From: Dactylorhiza incarnata
Lineage: Eukaryota > Streptophyta > Magnoliopsida > Asparagales > Orchidaceae
Direction of reading: 5' to 3'
DNA: 64,000 bases
NCBI GenBank assembly: GCA_033032865.1
Contig: JAWHQI010000079.1
Span: 5,956,501-6,020,500 of the forward strand
Part shown: positions 33,601-42,028 of the stretch, in pieces
Layout: each line of letters opens with the position of its first letter
How positions within the stretch are numbered: the stretch's first letter is position 1
Notes under the pieces: generated by a model
What the model was told of the DNA's origin: nothing
The model's input: the letters and a program-made list of their open reading frames with translations, nothing else
Database searches by the model: none
Made by a program: the position numbers and the translations under genes

Positions 33601-34319
33601 TTGACTTAGTCCCATTACCGCCATCTTATAAATCTAGTCAATTTGCACAGGATTTCGCCTTGCATGTTCACGCCCTACATAAACACATAAATCAAACGTT
33701 AGCAAAACAATATGCCTCGTATCAAGCTAACGCAAACGTACATAGAAGGGAAATCCATTTTAATATTGGCGATTTTGTTATGGTGCGTCTCTCCCCTGAA
33801 CGGTTTCCAACGGGAACCATAAAGAAACTGGCAAATAGGAGAGCCGGTCCTTTTCGTATTTTAAAGAAATTAGGAGAGAATGCTTATCTCTTGGAATTAC
33901 CCACTGAATGGGGTATATCCCCTATTTTCAACGTTTCTGATTTAATGTCATATACCTCGCCACCACCTGAATTATCTGTCTCCCCGTTTCTGTCCACTAC
34001 CAATTCTAATGGGTTTGGGGGTGAGGTTTTATCTGGATCGTTCTCTCCATCAGCTGCTACTGGGGGTATGTTGCCTAATGAATTTGCTACATTTTCTTCT
34101 TCTTCGACTAACGCATTTCCAAGTTTCCCCAAGACTGTTTTTGTGCCTGATAGGATTATACAGGATGAGGTGCTTCCCTCTCTGCATGGTGACACGCGAC
34201 GGTTCTTGATCCGATGGCGTGACCGCCCGCCTCTGATGATTCCTGGCTCTCTGCCTCAGAAGTGGCCCTTCTGGAAAAATCTCTCCTACATCGGTACCTG
34301 CACGCTCCCTCATCGGTGA
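30672..34319 (+). CDS. pol: Element E pol: protease, RT, RNase H, integrase
   Basis: 1215 codons without a stop. Protease IIDSGSYMNVIS (near 30870), RT with MCVDSRAINKIT and the catalytic VYFDDILIFS (near 31936), RNase H (LSCDASGIGIGGVL near 32370), integrase HHCC finger (HSGGLGGHFGRDKT; CRACQLG), catalytic core (SMDFVLVLP, VTDRDVKFTS, GQTEVVNRSLG) and GPF module (RRAGPFRILKKLGENAYLLEL). The start given (ATG 30672) lies in the gag-pol linker; natural pol is likely made as a gag fusion. Near 34230 a small frameshift moves the chromodomain-like end (after FLIRWRDRPP) to another frame, which continues across the PPT into the 3' LTR and stops at 34486. In the listed frame the last 30 residues are therefore unnatural. 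Confidence 0.87.
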   Translation: MGSPSEPAEIVYEAADESEGEPSDMEDDSYMMVMRCILTTPRVLDEYNRTSIFSLHFKSSDKWCKMIIDSGSYMNVISENAVTRMKLSTEPHPQPYKIAWVNKTSIWVSKRCLVPLAIKGYVDKVWCDVIPMDVCHVLLGRPWLFDNDVTHFGRANTYEFKFNGKTTTLKPTPPKDPSIASSDTIVPAEKKTLTLIGRKELECHSFVEGILYALVCLQVKGDESSFESLPPALQNLLEEYKDVYPEELPATLPPLRDIPHVIDLISGSSLPNLPHYRLNLSAHAELQTQIAELLQKGFIRHSKSPCAVPALLAPKKDGSWRMCVDSRAINKITIKYRFPIPRLDDLLDMLAGATIFSKLDLRSGYHQIRIREGDEWKTAFKSKEGLYEWLVMPFGLFNAPSTFSRMMTHVFQPYMGKFIVVYFDDILIFSNSTSDHEGHLKIILETLRKEKLFVNIKKCTFYVSSVEFLGYIVSSEGIHVNPKKVQAIVDWPEPTNIREVRSFHGLATFYRRFIRDFSSVMAPITECMKKGDFVWSKSATKAFHTIKARMSEAPLLQLPNFNKVFELSCDASGIGIGGVLSQEGYPVGYFSEKLAVPKLNYSNYDREFYAIIRCLQHWRHYLLPKEFVILSDHEALWFINSQSKISPRHAKWVSYLQEYSFNIKHLKGNLNRVVDALSRVSLLLTTLEVKVVGFERIKDEYVHCPDFKEIYLSTQGDSPTTISAYYLRDGYLFKHAKLCIPHSSLRQFIVWEFHSGGLGGHFGRDKTITLVEENFYWSGLKSTVHKVVGSCRACQLGKGNKTNAGLYTPLPIPSVPWEDVSMDFVLVLPVTFRRHDSVMVVVDRFSKMAYFIACHKTEDASHVAKLFFKEVVGHRGVPKTIVTDRDVKFTSYFWKTLWKIMGTKLLFSSAYHPQTDGQTEVVNRSLGSLLRCLVGDHKGTWDLILPYAQLAYNNSKNRSTGLSPNEIVHGYKAPVPLDLVPLPPSYKSSQFAQDFALHVHALHKHINQTLAKQYASYQANANVHRREIHFNIGDFVMVRLSPERFPTGTIKKLANRRAGPFRILKKLGENAYLLELPTEWGISPIFNVSDLMSYTSPPPELSVSPFLSTTNSNGFGGEVLSGSFSPSAATGGMLPNEFATFSSSSTNAFPSFPKTVFVPDRIIQDEVLPSLHGDTRRFLIRWRDRPPLMIPGSLPQKWPFWKNLSYIGTCTLPHR

Positions 34320-34486
34320 TGAGTACTTTCGAGCGGGGGAGGGTTGATGGGGACGACGGCCCACAGCATGATGAAGATGCGGTTGATGATGATCAACCAC
34401 CACCATCCAAGGATTTGCGACGCCACGACAATCTTGAAGGGCAACGTTACAACCTTCGCCCTCGGCACACGAAGAACCTTATTTAA
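34230..34486 (+). pseudogene. C-terminal tail of element E pol, out of frame, overlapping the 3' LTR
   Basis: After the frameshift near 34230 the continuing frame reads SWLSASEVALLEKSLL, then crosses the PPT and the first 142 bp of the LTR and ends at 34486 with an Arg/Asn-rich tail (RYNLRPRHTKNL). In CRM-type elements the pol end within the LTR includes the chromodomain-derived CR region. The same codons occur without context at 28118-28259. Confidence 0.7.
34332..34344 (+). other. Polypurine tract of element E
   Basis: AGCGGGGGAGGGT directly before the 3' LTR. Confidence 0.82.
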
Positions 34487-35492
34487 ATTTCTATTTCGTT
34501 TTATTATGTTATTTTAGACATTTATTCTGGCCTGCGTTTAGCCAACTTTTGCTGCATTTATTTATGTTGGTCTGCGTTTAGCCGGCCATTGCTGCTGTTA
34601 ATTTATTTGGGCTGCATATAGCCATTGGTGTGTGTAAGGTTATATAATGCCATGACTATGAGATTAATATTCAGTTTTATGATTTGAATTTGAAATAGAA
34701 TCCAAACTTGGAATTCTCCCCCTCTCCCTCTCTTCCTCTCTTGGAAATTCCGCCCCCCCCCCCCCCCCCCCCCCCCCTCTCCTTGGCCGCCCCTCTCTCT
34801 ACTTCCCCTCTTGGAGATTTCGGCCACCACTTCTCCCCCCTCACCTTCTCCTTCTCTTTAGAATTCGTCCAGTAACAACAAAGAAGATCCAAGGTGCACG
34901 AAGGATTGGGCAAACTCGCTCGGGCGTGAATCAACGAAGACGGACGTGTACATCTTCTTTGGCTCATCTCCGGTGGGCTTGTGGAGGGAACGAACGATTG
35001 TTGTGGATCCAATATCTCGGATCTAGAAACTCCGAGTGGGTAACGAAACTTTCTACCAAAGAGTTTTCCCTCTTAGATTTTTCTAGTGGTGGTCGAGTTT
35101 TGGCGTGATCTTGGAAGCAACGGAATTTTCGTGGTTATTTTCTTGTGGATCTGTGTTATCTTTGATATTTCTGAAACATACGAAAAAGGATTGACGATCT
35201 TTACTTTGTTCTTGTTGGGGAAACATCCACCCTTTCCTAATCGATTTGTTTTGGTGGATTTTCTTTGGTACAACACCGCGCTCGTCCGGAATCAATATTA
35301 TTCCTTTTAGCTTGTGTGGATATAGGCCTATAGTCTATATTCATACTCTAGCGGTTGCTACCCGTACACTGCATTAAAATTAATAATAAGCATATTTGAG
35401 TGCTGCGTTTAATTTGTGTTTGGGTAGAACGGAGCGGCGAGAGTCTTTGTTCGTAATCGCGTGCGACCACTTCAACTCGGTGGCCTACATCA
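34345..35492 (+). repeat. Element E 3' LTR
   Basis: 1148 bp. Several tens of substitutions plus the different C-run length (34753-34777) separate it from the 5' LTR, so E is older than A. Confidence 0.92.
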
Positions 35493-35497
35493 GGTTG

Positions 35498-36443
35498 TCA
35501 CTACCTCTGACATTTGTCCGTCTTCTTCAGCTTGCAACGGTGTCTTCTTCCTCTCCAAGTGGAAAATGTCCAACACCTTGATATGCATGTCGTGGATGGC
35601 CGGGAAGTCTTCCGGAACCTTGGATGTAGCTTGGATTCACCGGAGGAAGCTTCCCAATGGAAGGATATGGAAGGGGGTGGATGGAGAGCAAAAATGGCGT
35701 AGGTGCGGGAGGAACTGGCGGCAAATGTCCGGGCGTGCCCTAAAATCGCGGAACCTGCATTTAAATATGGAGCAGAATAAACATGGCACGCGATCAGTGG
35801 TACACGATCAGTGGTACACGACCAGTGGTACACGACCAGTGGTCGTGCGTGAAGAAATGTCACTGATCGTGTGGCAACAACCTGTAGCAACTTCAGACTG
35901 CCAAAAAACTACGCACGATCATTGGCGTACAACCAGTGGTCGTGCGAGAAGAAATAACTCTGCCTGTGCGAGGAAAACCAATAGCAAACCTCAGGCTGCC
36001 AAAAACTTTGCACAATCATTGGCGTGCGTCCAGTGGTCATGCGAGATGAAACCCAGTGATCGTGCGACCGTTCAGGTGAAAATTAGGAGGATGCGCACGA
36101 TCAGTGGTCGTGCACCTGATCGTGCGTGAACAAAAATGCACGGTCATAGGCTTTTTAGGCAGAAAATGCCCCATTCCACACCAAGCGTCCACACAACCCT
36201 TGAACCTGCAGGAAAATAGTCCAGGACACTAGCAGATGCATTCCACAAGATCAACAGAAATAGTATAGCATCGTAGAAAAGATGAAACATAAGAAATCAC
36301 ACCAAACTGGGCTGAAAATGTGCACTAAGAGTGAAACAGACAATGAAATCAAATATAAGCAATAATGGGCCTAAAGTGTAGTGCAACGTCAAGAAAAACG
36401 GCCCAGATGAATCCGAAAATCACTATAAAAACCAGGCTCATCA
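35498..36443 (-). repeat. Element F 5' LTR, second piece
   Basis: Continues 27449-28117 after E and matches 22256-23175. Ends CTCATCA, followed by the TSD CATGT (36444-36448). Confidence 0.88.
35784..36128 (-). repeat. Palindromic tandem array in F LTR (5' LTR copy)
   Basis: Same unit as 22547-22861, with an added short run of three GTACACGAYCAGTG repeats near 35800-35835 absent from the other LTR. The array has changed length since F inserted. Confidence 0.8.
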
Positions 36444-36448
36444 CATGT

Positions 36449-37115
36449 CCCTCCAGGCAGAGGATCCATCATCAAGGACTTCCCCCCGGAAGTGGGGCGA
36501 GTAGGCTGACCAACCCCAGACAAGTGCGGAGACATTTGAGAATGGGGGCAGAAGTCAAACCTACTCTCCCTGGGACCAAGGATGATACTGTGGCTAGGAT
36601 CCTCAGCAGGGTGACCGGGCGGCGATGGACAGCTAGAGGATGCTACAGAAAGCAAAGAGTTATGGTCAGCCCGATTGAGATAGGCGAGTAGACAGTATTC
36701 TTACCTGGAACAACGGCGGGGCGAATAGGAGGGGGTAGCGGAGCACCCGAGTCAGCGGGGGGCTGTCGGTCATCCCCGGCCCCTTCGGGCGTGATCTCGA
36801 TCCTGCCCTCTTCTGTCGAAGAGACAAGTCGATGTTGGGCTCTTCGTGGATAGGTGAGGCGGTTGGCCTCCTAGGTGAGGGCCCACACCTCGCGGTGAAC
36901 TCGGGGTCTGTTGAATACTTCTCACGGGGGGGGGGGGGGGGGGGGGGGGGGGTAAGAGGAACGACCCTCTTCCTCTTGTGCTTCTTCTTCCTTACGGAGT
37001 TGGGAAGGCAAGGGGTCAAGAACTCACCAATGATGTCGAGGACAGCGGCCGCCTCGAGCTCGTCACCAGCAAGTGTTCGGTTACCGTCCGCGGAAGAACC
37101 TCCTCTAGAGGCCAT
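36449..37115 (-). pseudogene. Element G antisense gene 1, 5' exons
   Basis: Starts at ATG 37115 (MASRGGSSADGNRTL), 32 bp below a TATA box, in the same place as antisense gene 1 of B and C. Predicted exon 1 is 37115-37028 (donor TTG then GTGAGT); the intron includes a long C-run on this strand (G-run 36927-36951 on +). Exon 2 is about 36907-36705 (acceptor TTCAACAG, donor TTCCAG then GTAAGA). A third begins at about 36645 (acceptor TTTCTGTAG). The gene is then cut by element F and continues at 382-1. The protein is Pro/Arg-rich like its relatives, but I could not follow one frame throughout, so I call it a decayed or partial copy. Confidence 0.5.
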
Positions 37116-37146
37116 CTCAGCATAAAGGATCAAAGATGTACCCCCT

Positions 37147-37156
37147 CTATTTATAG
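37147..37156 (-). promoter_or_regulatory. TATA box of antisense gene 1, element G
   Basis: CTATAAATAGAGGGGG on the - strand, 32 bp before the ATG at 37115. The same string stands before gene 1 in B and in both C-type copies. Confidence 0.7.
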
Positions 37157-37245
37157 AGGGAGGCCCAGTCAGCGCACAGTTTCGCCAAATAAGGGATTGG
37201 ACTATTCATTCTGACCTCTGGCGAGCTCGCAAAGAGCGTGGATTG

Positions 37246-37993
37246 TGTACAACCAATATTCGACAAGTAGTCCGACCAGTATTCGACGAGTAGACACAAT
37301 AGCGATCTGATTCGCCTAGGGTAGGGTGAGGCGAGTACGCCACCACCCCCCTCTCCCCCATAGTTCTTCTCGACGCCATAGTTCTTCTCGATGACAAAAC
37401 CCCATCTAGCCCAGGACGAGGCGAGTTCGACCTGGCCTCGTTGAGCTCGCTTAAGGAGGGATCGAGACGAGTTCGGGCCAACCCGACTCATCAATCCTCC
37501 CTCACTAGCCGCAGACCAGCGGGGGCTGCGATTAGTATTTACGAAAAGGCACGAGAAGCTGTTCGCAGACCATTTTGGTTTGCGTAGAGCAATTTGGTTA
37601 AGGCGAAGGGAGCTATCCACGGGCCTTTTGGACTATTTTGCCCTCAGAAAGATTCACCTATAAAAAGGACCCATTATGTCTCAGATCAGCACGGATCCAC
37701 CCACCCATATCCCCACACCCCAAAAGAGCTTGAGCTTTCTTCTTTGTCCTTGTGCTGTTTGAGACAGACTCATCCTTTGATTTTTGGGAGGGGAAATCGA
37801 GTTAGATTTTCGGGTTAGTGGCGGGACCTCCTCGTTGCAGCCAGTGGGTCCATTTTTAGGCAACTACCTACCAATCTGTGAGGGCCAATTCCCAGCTCGA
37901 AATACTCAGACCTAGGGATCGGACGAAAGGAGAAGTAACTCAAGCTACTCCACAAGTCTCGAACTTAGTTGGACCGGTATCCGGGTTCCAACA
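37246..37993 (+). repeat. Element G 3' LTR
   Basis: About 748 bp, TGTACAACC..GTTCCAACA. The first nine bases and the preceding GGATTG equal those of B and C; the body does not. A CTATAAAAAGG box lies near 37660. No 5' copy in the window, so the right edge is inferred from the CA end and from the switch into LINE sequence at 37994. Confidence 0.7.
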
Positions 37994-38810
37994 ATGACTT
38001 AACATGCAGCATGAGTTACAATATTTAGTAACATTTTCAAAGGAGACTTGTTGGAAACGCCCATTCAAAGAGTCTCCCAGCCAGATTTTTGAGTGGTGTT
38101 TCTCGGGGATGTTCATTTCCACTAGAACGTGGGCAATCGATGGTCTAGAGAGGCAGCCAGTTGCGTTGTCGATGCGCAGTGGGTTTCCAAACATTGATCC
38201 AATTGAGAATAGGGTTTGGGGGTTCATATATTCTAGACCACGGTTTGGTAGACCAATCCAAATTGGGATAACAGGGGATTCTTTAGTGGCACTATAGTCA
38301 ATAGATCATTTAAGAAAGTGCATATTAGAGTTAGCCAGAGTGTAAACACAGTGAGTAAAGATTCAGGTGTAATCATTTTCACCATTTGTTAGCCAACGAA
38401 GAAATGACCAATTAATTTTTGGTTGCAGAAAAAAATCTTTCATGATATCTAGTTTGGATTTCGATTTTAGGAATTTCCCCACAAGAAGATATTCAAGGGG
38501 TTTCACCATTTGTTCGTGCTCTTGTTTAGTGAATTCCAAAGCTTTAAACCTATTAATATAAAAATCTCTTTTACTGGAAGGGAGGGAGACGCACCTTGCA
38601 AAGATTCTTGAAATGAAGTGGGGAAGGGCTTTCGCATTGTGGGCTTGCACAGTTTGAAAGGCCCAGTAATAACATCAGCATATATGATGGCTTATTGTTG
38701 GTGCGTTGTTGAACTGGGCTTCGCTGGTCCTCATCCATTATGGTGGGCTTTGAAGTAGCATCTTCACTAAGGCCCACATGAGAAGTAGTGTTGTCGCCAG
38801 ATTGGGCCAA
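37994..38810 (-). pseudogene. LINE ORF1 remnant (DUF4283 and CCHC domains)
   Basis: The - strand carries, in several frames, an RNA-binding ORF1 protein of plant L1-type LINEs. The DUF4283 part (about 38363-38580) reads EYLLVGKFLKSKSKLDIMKDFF; after a frame change, PVIPIWIGLPN, FSIGSMFGNPLRIDNATGCL and KYCNSCCMLSHC (near 38000-38280) form the second half and the start of the CCHC finger. It ends abruptly where the LTR of G begins, in the middle of the finger, so G inserted here and ORF2 (endonuclease, RT) would lie left of the window. Frameshifts and stops mark it as a dead copy. Confidence 0.75.
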
Positions 38811-39395
38811 ATTAGATGGACCTGGAGAGCCATGTTTCCAAAAGTTAAGTGCAGCCTTGAAAGGAAATTGAGCTGGTGGGAGAGACGATCCTCCATGTCA
38901 ACCAATTTGTCCAGTAGTGAGGATAAGGCCTGGCGCATCGGGATTGTTGCTTGCTGGGAAGGAGATTGGCATCATGGCATGTAGCGTGAGTTGGAAAGAG
39001 GGGATTTTTTATGCTTAGGTTATCATCTGAAATATCAGCGAGCTGTGATAGAGGAAGCAGGCAGGACTGTCCTTTCCGCCGACAGCAAATCATCTGAAAA
39101 AGCAGTATATACGGAGATCCGGCAGAGCTAACGACATAAAATACGAAGAAAAAAAATCGTTGGGAAAGGATTGTCGGGGGACGCCTTGCCGGAGGCGGGG
39201 AAGATATCCATGTTGAGACCAAATAATGGAGAAACCACATCAACGTCTGATATAACGATTGTAGAATCTGCGATATTAGAAATACAAGAGAATGGCCGGA
39301 GGAGAGGTGGCCGGAGACGAGGGAGAAGACGAATGGCCGGAGGTGGCCGGAGTTGGGAGAGAAGAAGGCGCTCGGACAGAGCAGAAACAAAACTA
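38811..39395 (-). other. Probable 5' region of the LINE
   Basis: Upstream of ORF1 on the - strand. Contains CCGGCCACC-type repeats (39296-39350 on + as GGCCGGAGG). Such C/T-rich, CCGGCC-containing 5' leaders are common in plant LINEs. No coding region supported, and the 5' boundary is a guess. Confidence 0.4.
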
Positions 39396-39481
39396 AAACT
39401 TTATTAAACTCTTCTTAATCTTTATTACATGTTTACAGATTTATTTATAGGCTAAACATAAGAGTCATCACAAACTAGCAG

Positions 39482-40154
39482 TTACATCATTTTAATATAG
39501 CTGACAGCTATTATAATGTAAGTCTTTAGTATGGCCTGATCCCTGCCGTTGACGGTTCTCGAGTGGCGCGACAAGATCCCTCCGTTGATTGGAATGATGG
39601 GGACGTGGCCCACTGTTGTTACATTGCCTTCGCCTTTTAAAAACGACGTCCTCGTCGTTTGTTCATCTAAAAAAAATTCTTCAATGTGATCCTCGATTTG
39701 AGCTGCTTCAATTAATTCCGCCGGGATCGAAGACAAAAATTCTGAGAGTTAAGCCATAATAGTTCTGAACCAACTCTGTGAAAACCAACATTGATAATTT
39801 TTTCAAAGCATGTTTGTGAGAACTAATTCTTGCAAGATTATTTCCGCCAGGGTCGAACTCTTGAATTCTTGTTGTTTCTTGATTGTTCAAAACGAATTCT
39901 GTCGGAACTATCATGGGCAAAAATTTCACAAAATAATGCTCTTCCAACGCATCCTCATAATCGTTCTTCATTGCGGCGGTGCTAGGCGGCAACACGAAAT
40001 CATATTCCGCTTGTATCGATGGCTCGTTGATTTGTCCAAGAACTTTATGGTGGAACATCTTTAGGTATTGTTGGCGATGAAGTAATGAATGTTGGAAGGC
40101 ACTCCTCAAGAAATATGGGAAGAGAATCTTGTTTCTCTTCCTCAATAAGAACAA
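39482..40154 (-). CDS. Two short hypothetical frames downstream of the 178-residue protein
   Basis: Frames 40154-39708 (148 codons) and 39736-39482 (84 codons) overlap by a few bases and share the idea FDPGGNN / FDPGGIN; the second contains RTSFLKGEGN, reminiscent of the tails found after integrase in some Ty3/gypsy elements. They may be parts of one former coding region with a frameshift. No domain is certain. Confidence 0.3.
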
Positions 40155-40581
40155 GACTTATATCATTAAGCTTTTGCAAATTATTTTGAGTCGGCATAGT
40201 CGATTCGGTGGTAACATTGTTTTGTTCAAAAGATGTATTGTGAACATCCTCGATTCTTACTTGCGACGAGTTGATGATGGTTGAAATTTGTTTCTCATCA
40301 AGAATTGTGGGAAGATAATCTTGTTCCTCTTCCTCAATAAGATCAAGTTTTATATTCTCAAGTTTTTGCAAAGTTTGATTTACCGCCTCCTCATGATTTC
40401 GTTTGCAGGCCACGACCTTGGTCAAGGAAGAGTGTCGTTGTTGTGCGGTATCAATGAGACGTTGAAAATTGTTGTCCATGCGCTGCTGAAAAGCATCAAA
40501 GCTGTGTTCCATATGTTGCTTGCAAGCATCAATAACAGCGTATAAATCATCTGTCATTGTAGAAGTTAGAGAAACGGACAT
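40045..40581 (-). CDS. Hypothetical 178-residue coiled-coil protein
   Basis: ATG 40581. Residues 10-80 are helical and heptad-like (YAVIDACKQHMEHSF, FQQRMDNNFQRLIDT), followed by two similar blocks with IEEEEQDYLPTILDE and IEEEKQDSLPIFLEE, a short internal duplication. This looks like the N-terminal coiled coil found ahead of gag in several plant retroelements, but I do not recognise the family. The surrounding region lacks any RT motif. Confidence 0.4.
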   Translation of the reverse strand: MSVSLTSTMTDDLYAVIDACKQHMEHSFDAFQQRMDNNFQRLIDTAQQRHSSLTKVVACKRNHEEAVNQTLQKLENIKLDLIEEEEQDYLPTILDEKQISTIINSSQVRIEDVHNTSFEQNNVTTESTMPTQNNLQKLNDISLVLIEEEKQDSLPIFLEECLPTFITSSPTIPKDVPP

Positions 40582-41183
40582 GAATCTTGATTATTTGTTT
40601 TGTTGTAGCCTCAGTAGTGTTGCAGAATGGTAGAGAAAAAACAACCAAATAAGGGAGTGTGTGACTTTAGTTTTTTCTGTGTTTTTTTTGTTCTTTTTTT
40701 TTCTGTCAAAAACAGGGCCTTTCTTTTTATTTTTCTCTTTTTTTTTGCCACGGGAAACAACAACGTGATGACGGCGGGGAGATAGCGTTGCTACTCTTGA
40801 ATTCAGAATATCTCGGTGTTGGGCACAGGTTCTTGATCGCGTCAGGGAGAAGCTTGCAGCGGTAGTCGGAAATGGAATCTAGCGGCAACAGTGAAGGCGG
40901 CGTAGCGGCGGAGGCAACAAAGGTACGGCAAAGCGGTGTAGGCAGCATAGGCGGCGTAGGCGGCGGCGGAGCGGCGGGGCGGTGGATGAACCGGTGGCGG
41001 AGGATATTTTTCTTGATAACAGAAGAGGCGAAGGTGGAGAATGATAGTTTGTTTAAGATGTAGTCTTAGTCACCTAGAGAGGGGATTAATAGGTTTCTTT
41101 TTCTTTTGGCTATTAACTAGCTGTTTTCTAATTTTATGTTAGTTATTATCAAGCATCCAGAAAACACACAAAGATTCATAGAG

Positions 41184-41849
41184 TGTTGACGCCAGGAAAA
41201 TCTTGACCTCAAGATTCGGACCGATGCAGCCGGAGGCTACTCGCCCAGCAGTCCAACGAGATGACTTGGCTGACAACGATGACGAAGCTAGAAGAGCAAC
41301 AGACAAGACCCCAGGTGCTGCGGCAGGGAGGTCCCACCACGTACCCAGAAGCTCAAGAGAGTCTTCCCCTCCGAAACCAAAGTAGCCGAGCTTGGTACAG
41401 GGAAGGCACCGACTTGGCTAAAAGCAAGGGTGAAGGGCTCGAGAGTTCGGGAATCGGGGTCCAAAAGCTCAAGTCCAAGTGCCAATCCAAGTACCCCTGG
41501 GGTCCTATTTATAGGAAAACCAAAGGGTAGGGGGGCTTTTTATAGCCCAGCCCCCAACCCGGCTACTATGGGTTACTCGGCGAGTACCATGCCATAGTCG
41601 CCCATCTGGCGAGTATTGGGAGCTGCTCGCACACGCCGGGCCAATACTCGCTCAGGGCTTCTGCTGCTTCCTGCGTGCGACGAGCTCCTCTGGTTAATAC
41701 TCGCCTACCTGGCGAGTATCACCTGTATACTCGCCAGGGTCTCTTCTGCTTCTGCCTTGGACTGCTGGTCTCCGTGCTGACCCTTTGACCTTTGACTTCC
41801 GTCTACGTGGCCTTGAGTGGGTCCACCCTCGGAGAATGAGGGTTGTATA
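41184..41849 (-). repeat. Element C 3' LTR
   Basis: 666 bp; on + TGTTGACGCC..GGTTGTATA. Contains palindromic pairs of TACTCGCC and GGCGAGTA, for instance at 41696-41718. Its last bases are TATA where the other copy has TACA, a point change in the LTR end. Confidence 0.88.
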
Positions 41850-41972
41850 CAATCCCTGCTCTTTGTGAGTAACGTAGTTGCTCGGAAAGAATCATCCAAC
41901 CTTCATTCGACGAGATTCCCTACTGACGACTATTGGATTATACTCGCCGTCTCGCTGCCCGACGCTCGAACT

Positions 41973-41982
41973 CTATAAATAG
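41973..41982 (+). promoter_or_regulatory. TATA box of antisense gene 1, element C
   Basis: CTATAAATAGAGGGG, 56 bp before the ATG at 42029. It lies outside the LTR and in antisense to gag-pol. Confidence 0.75.
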
Positions 41983-42028
41983 AGGGGCATGGGTCTCTGG
42001 TGGCACGACTTTTCTGAACTCGCTCACG

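Larger units (their letters stand above)
28118..35492 (+). mobile_element. Element E: CRM-like chromovirus (Ty3/gypsy)
   Basis: Full-length, 7375 bp, inserted in the right LTR of F; flanks are GATTG (28113-28117) and GGTTG (35493-35497), a TSD with one mismatch, and the empty site GAGGTTGTCACTAC is preserved at 22250-22262. LTRs 28118-29271 (1154 bp) and 34345-35492 (1148 bp) start TGATGGGGACGAC and end CTACATCA. tRNA-Met-type PBS. The pol frame continues, after a frameshift, into the 3' LTR and ends there, a trait known for CRM elements; LTRs starting TGATG also fit. Gag is broken, pol mostly intact. CRM elements favour centromeric chromatin (established); whether this locus is centromeric is unknown. 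Confidence 0.82.
383..36443 (-). mobile_element. Element F: non-autonomous Athila-like Ty3/gypsy retrotransposon
   Basis: Complete LTR element on the - strand, flanked by the 5-bp TSD CATGT (378-382 and 36444-36448). Its 3' LTR (left) is 383-516 plus 21721-23175, split by B; its 5' LTR (right) is 27449-28117 plus 35498-36443, split by E. Rejoined lengths are about 1589 and 1615 bp. LTR ends are TG..CA. The primer site matches the TGGCGCCGTTGCCGGGG type used by Athila/Tat elements. The internal region is about 4.3 kb and holds gag plus protease but no recognisable reverse transcriptase, RNase H or integrase, so mobility would need a helper element. Confidence 0.85.
1..37993 (+). mobile_element. 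Element G: Tat-like Ty3/gypsy retrotransposon, 5' part outside window
   Basis: Outermost element of the left nest. Only its 3' portion is here: 1-382 and 36449-37245 are internal sequence on either side of element F, followed by the 3' LTR (37246-37993). Assignment rests on the LTR start, which matches elements B and C (TGTACAACC preceded by a purine-rich GGATTG), and on an antisense gene with a TATA box in the same place as in B and C. The coding region for gag-pol would lie left of the window. The LTR body is clearly different from B and C, so this is another subfamily. The right flank is LINE ORF1 sequence, so G inserted into an older LINE. Confidence 0.7.
39396..41183 (-). other. Unassigned retroelement-like region
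   Basis: On the - strand this stretch starts C/T-rich with GCC-rich triplet runs (40900-41000), passes three open frames and ends in an AT-rich part with CCTATAAATAAATC and AATAAAG (39400-39455), which looks like a TATA/polyadenylation region of an LTR. I found no matching second copy in the window and no TSD, so I cannot set its limits. It may be one LTR with part of a coding region of an unknown element. Confidence 0.4.

Noticed and set aside
37594..37818. Possible host exon in the LTR of G
   Set aside because: Sits wholly inside the LTR, no domain, no splice context.
37994..38810. Functional zinc-finger host gene
   Set aside because: The DUF4283 plus CCHC order and the multiple frame breaks fit a LINE ORF1 remnant.
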